Shown piece after piece: positions 63,580 through 64,000 of a DNA stretch of 64,000 nucleotides. The stretch lies in contig JAGWVJ010000002.1 in the NCBI GenBank assembly GCA_018970945.1, forward strand, positions 1 through 64,000, written 5' to 3'. Source of the stretch: Cyanobacteria bacterium REEB417. GTDB taxonomy: Bacteria > Cyanobacteriota > Cyanobacteriia > PCC-6307 > Cyanobiaceae. Position numbers and translations under genes: made by a program. Every line of letters starts with the position of its first letter. Position 1 is the stretch's first letter. The notes under the pieces are model-generated. The model did not search any database. It saw only the letters and a list, made by a program, of their open reading frames with translations, and was not told the origin of the DNA.

Positions 63580-63822
63580 TCAGGGGTGCCGCCGCTCGAG
63601 GCTGGCTGCCGAGGGCAGCGCCAGTGCCAGCACCAGCATCGGGATCTCGATCAGCCATTGGCCGTTGCCCAGGGTGATGAAGGCCAGATCGAGAACGGCA
63701 ATGCTGCGCAGAAAGAGCGACCAGGCCTCATCCCCCTCATTGCTGGCGCGGGTCCAGATCACCAGGCCGGCGAGCAGCAGCACCAGATCGATCAACCAGA
63801 CCACGGAGCAGCCGCACCGCAC
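63580..63822 (-). CDS. Small membrane protein, 80 aa, in phosphonate operon
   Basis: 80 residues, two to three membrane helices: CSVVWLIDLVLLLAGLVIW, LRSIAVLDLAFITLGNGQWL and EIPMLVLALALPSAASL, with a short acidic loop NEGDEAW. No known family. Lies 44 nt after the phnD stop and 7 nt before the 28-aa gene. Confidence 0.62.
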   Translation of the reverse strand: MRCGCSVVWLIDLVLLLAGLVIWTRASNEGDEAWSLFLRSIAVLDLAFITLGNGQWLIEIPMLVLALALPSAASLERRHP

Positions 63823-63866
63823 TGGGTTGATTCTGAACGGTGTGGTGCCCGCCCCACCCCGATGGG

Positions 63867-64000
63867 TCAGCGAATCTTGCCAAGTTGCCGGCCCACACGC
63901 TCGATCGGTGCATAGGCCTTGCTGTCGACCGGGGTGAACTGCTGGGCGCCAAACAACTGCAGCACCGCCCTCTGCTCGGGGTTGGCGGGCCGCCAGCTGA
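63867..64000 (-). CDS. phnD: Phosphonate-type substrate-binding protein, C-terminal end
   Basis: Only the last ~44 residues are in the window: WRPANPEQRAVLQLFG... and VDSKAYAPIERVGRQLGK before a TGA at 63867. The ending with Y-x-P-I-x-x-V fits the C-terminus of PhnD/SsuA-type binding proteins. Gene order phnD, two small genes, phnC, phnE supports it. The main part is beyond the right edge. Confidence 0.7.
   Translation of the reverse strand, partial: SWRPANPEQRAVLQLFGAQQFTPVDSKAYAPIERVGRQLGKIR

Overview
The window looks like chromosome of a high-GC picocyanobacterium of the Synechococcus/Cyanobium group. The reasons are the gene content and order: catalytic ClpP beside a ClpR paralogue with lost catalytic residues, a B12-dependent class II ribonucleotide reductase, a Nif11-family peptide, a CPP1-like protein, DUF3531, DUF4359 and PAP/fibrillin proteins, and a VTE6-type DUF92 protein. 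Genes are short-spaced and mostly housekeeping, with one accessory stretch in the middle. Species assignment is inference from proteins; no rRNA lies in the window.

Layout. 0-12 kb: the end of a DUF4114-type protein, then lpd, a SpoU methyltransferase, tRNA-Leu(CAG), murA, tRNA-Leu(CAA), argD-folC, a lumenal pentapeptide protein, and a minus-strand group (DUF4359, cytosine-deaminase-like amidohydrolase, FAD oxidoreductase). 12-14.4 kb: tRNA-His and a DUF1611/enolase-superfamily pair that matches the DgcN/DgcA D-glutamate route. 14.4-20 kb: a strong hairpin, miaB, then a cell-wall/division run ddl-orf-ftsQ-ftsZ, and the 4.5S SRP RNA gene on the minus strand. 20-27 kb: panB overlapping hemW tail to tail, a PIN-TRAM protein, clpR-clpP, ilvC, cbiB.

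27-47 kb is the accessory part. It holds a large PhoX/DUF839-like protein with DUF5648 repeats, a P-type cation ATPase with an overlapping Nif11 gene, a fatty acid desaturase, DoxX, an MFS exporter, a SemiSWEET, an AT-richer GH63-type glucosidase, small secreted proteins, gene remnants, a thiamine-diphosphate decarboxylase broken by one in-frame TGA, and a complete IS5-type insertion with 17-bp inverted repeats and a TTAG target duplication. A tRNA-Ser(TGA) marks its right edge.

47-64 kb returns to core genes: a lipoprotein, nrdJ, a methyltransferase, prfC, CPP1-like, hslO, an ABC ATPase, DUF3531, rsmE, DUF92/VTE6-like, a group-3-like sigma factor, a GDSL esterase and a phosphonate-type ABC importer (phnD, two small membrane proteins, phnC, a doubled phnE). 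The most interesting cluster here is three adjacent minus-strand genes (53957-55489). They encode a predicted outer-membrane beta-barrel with a His/Gly-rich insert, an exported MerP-like HMA protein and a MerT-like inner-membrane protein. Together they could form an envelope-spanning metal-handling route.
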